Source of the DNA: UBA9676 sp036522155 | GTDB lineage: Bacteria > Actinomycetota > Actinomycetes > Streptosporangiales > Streptosporangiaceae | Assembly: GCA_036522155.1 (NCBI GenBank) | Contig: DATDGI010000270.1 | Location: 1-12,653 of the forward strand | DNA length: 12,653 nucleotides | Reading direction: 5' to 3' | Part shown: positions 12,345-12,653 of the stretch, in pieces | Position numbering within the stretch: the stretch's first letter is position 1 | Layout: each line of letters starts with the position of its first letter | Made by a program: the position numbers and the translations under genes | The notes under the pieces: model-generated | Database searches by the model: none | What the model saw: only the letters and a program-made list of their open reading frames with translations | Told to the model about the DNA's origin: nothing

Positions 12345-12653
12345 ATGAGCAGTGTGATCGATGTGCGGTGCCAGGTCGTGGTCGGCCGGGAGGCGGAGCT
12401 TGCCCGGCTGGACGAGGCGCTGACCACCGCGCTGGCCGGGGCCGGCCGGGCCGTGTTCCTCACCGGGGAACCGGGGATCGGCAAGTCCCGGCTGACCCGG
12501 GAGACCGCTGACCGCGCGCGCAGCCGGGGGGCACTGGTCGCCGTCGGACGCGCGGTCCCGGCCGGGGCCAGCACTCCCTACCGGCCGCTGGCCGAGGCGC
12601 TGCTGCAGGCGCTGCGCGGGCGGCCGCGGCCCGGCGGCCACGACCTGGCCCCC
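12345..12653 (+). CDS. AAA-ATPase regulator (LuxR/LAL- or cyclase-type), N-terminal fragment cut by window edge
   Basis: The first 103 codons run off the window without a stop. They read VVVGREAELARLDEALTTAL, then VFLTGEPGIGKSRLTRETA with a Walker A motif (GEPGIGKS, residues about 41-48). Next comes RSRGALVAVGRAVPAGASTPYRPLAEALLQAL, the 'YrPlaeal' region typical of the ATPase module of large actinobacterial LuxR (LAL), SARP-like and adenylate-cyclase-coupled regulators. The DNA-binding or catalytic part lies outside, so the exact class is open. There is no ribosome site at ATG 12345. GTG 12354 is an alternative, and CACAAT at 12341-12346 could be its -10. It is tandem with the histidine phosphatase, 56 bases downstream. 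Confidence 0.85.
   Translation, partial: MSSVIDVRCQVVVGREAELARLDEALTTALAGAGRAVFLTGEPGIGKSRLTRETADRARSRGALVAVGRAVPAGASTPYRPLAEALLQALRGRPRPGGHDLAP

Overview
The window is a GC-rich (roughly 70% or more) chromosomal segment of an actinobacterium. The evidence is the codon usage, the frequent GTG starts, several leaderless-looking starts, and gene types such as a ClpC-like Clp-N/UVR protein, a MarR/DODA dioxygenase pair and a large AAA/LuxR-type regulator. I cannot place it below phylum or class from the sequence alone. It reads as ordinary metabolic and regulatory genes with one small accessory patch. I see no CRISPR array, rRNA, tRNA or intact mobile element.

Layout, left to right. Positions 1-908 hold the end of fhs (formate-tetrahydrofolate ligase), which overlaps a cyclodeaminase/cyclohydrolase-family gene by ATGA. 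Together they form a one-carbon (C1-tetrahydrofolate) pair closed by a GC-rich hairpin. Positions 941-2110 are an accessory patch: a likely transposase C-terminal relic, an AT-richer 145-residue hypothetical gene behind a perfect 8-bp palindrome, and a small ORF that appears frameshifted. Positions 2243-3073 (minus) encode a DODA/LigB-type extradiol dioxygenase. Positions 3429-4280 encode a stand-alone ClpC N-domain protein with a UVR motif and no ATPase. Positions 4605-5270 (minus) encode a GPR1/FUN34/YaaH (SatP-type) acetate/succinate transporter, divergent from a MarR repressor at 5513-5986. Positions 6032-6466 (minus) encode a SnoaL-like protein, divergent from a TetR repressor at 6542-7216. 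Positions 7263-11426 are a minus-strand run of choline dehydrogenase-like GMC oxidoreductase, Orn/Lys/Arg-type PLP decarboxylase and a frameshifted aminoglycoside-phosphotransferase-fold kinase. Positions 11593-12288 encode a histidine phosphatase. The right edge (12345 on) is the start of an AAA-ATPase/LuxR-type regulator.

How parts may work together. The same 15-bp box (TAGTTTGAATTTGAA) sits upstream of both the dioxygenase and marR, in the same orientation relative to each gene. A shorter relic of it lies beside a broken 68-bp copy of the marR 5' end. This suggests a small MarR regulon, with the transporter segment bracketed by direct repeats. TetR and the SnoaL-like gene share an intergenic region with two abutting GAGAGT-N3-ACTCTC palindromes, a classic autorepressor layout. 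The decarboxylase and kinase are translationally coupled (ATGA overlap), but the kinase carries a net -1 frameshift. The strongest leads are regulatory architecture and rearrangement scars, not a new multi-gene system.
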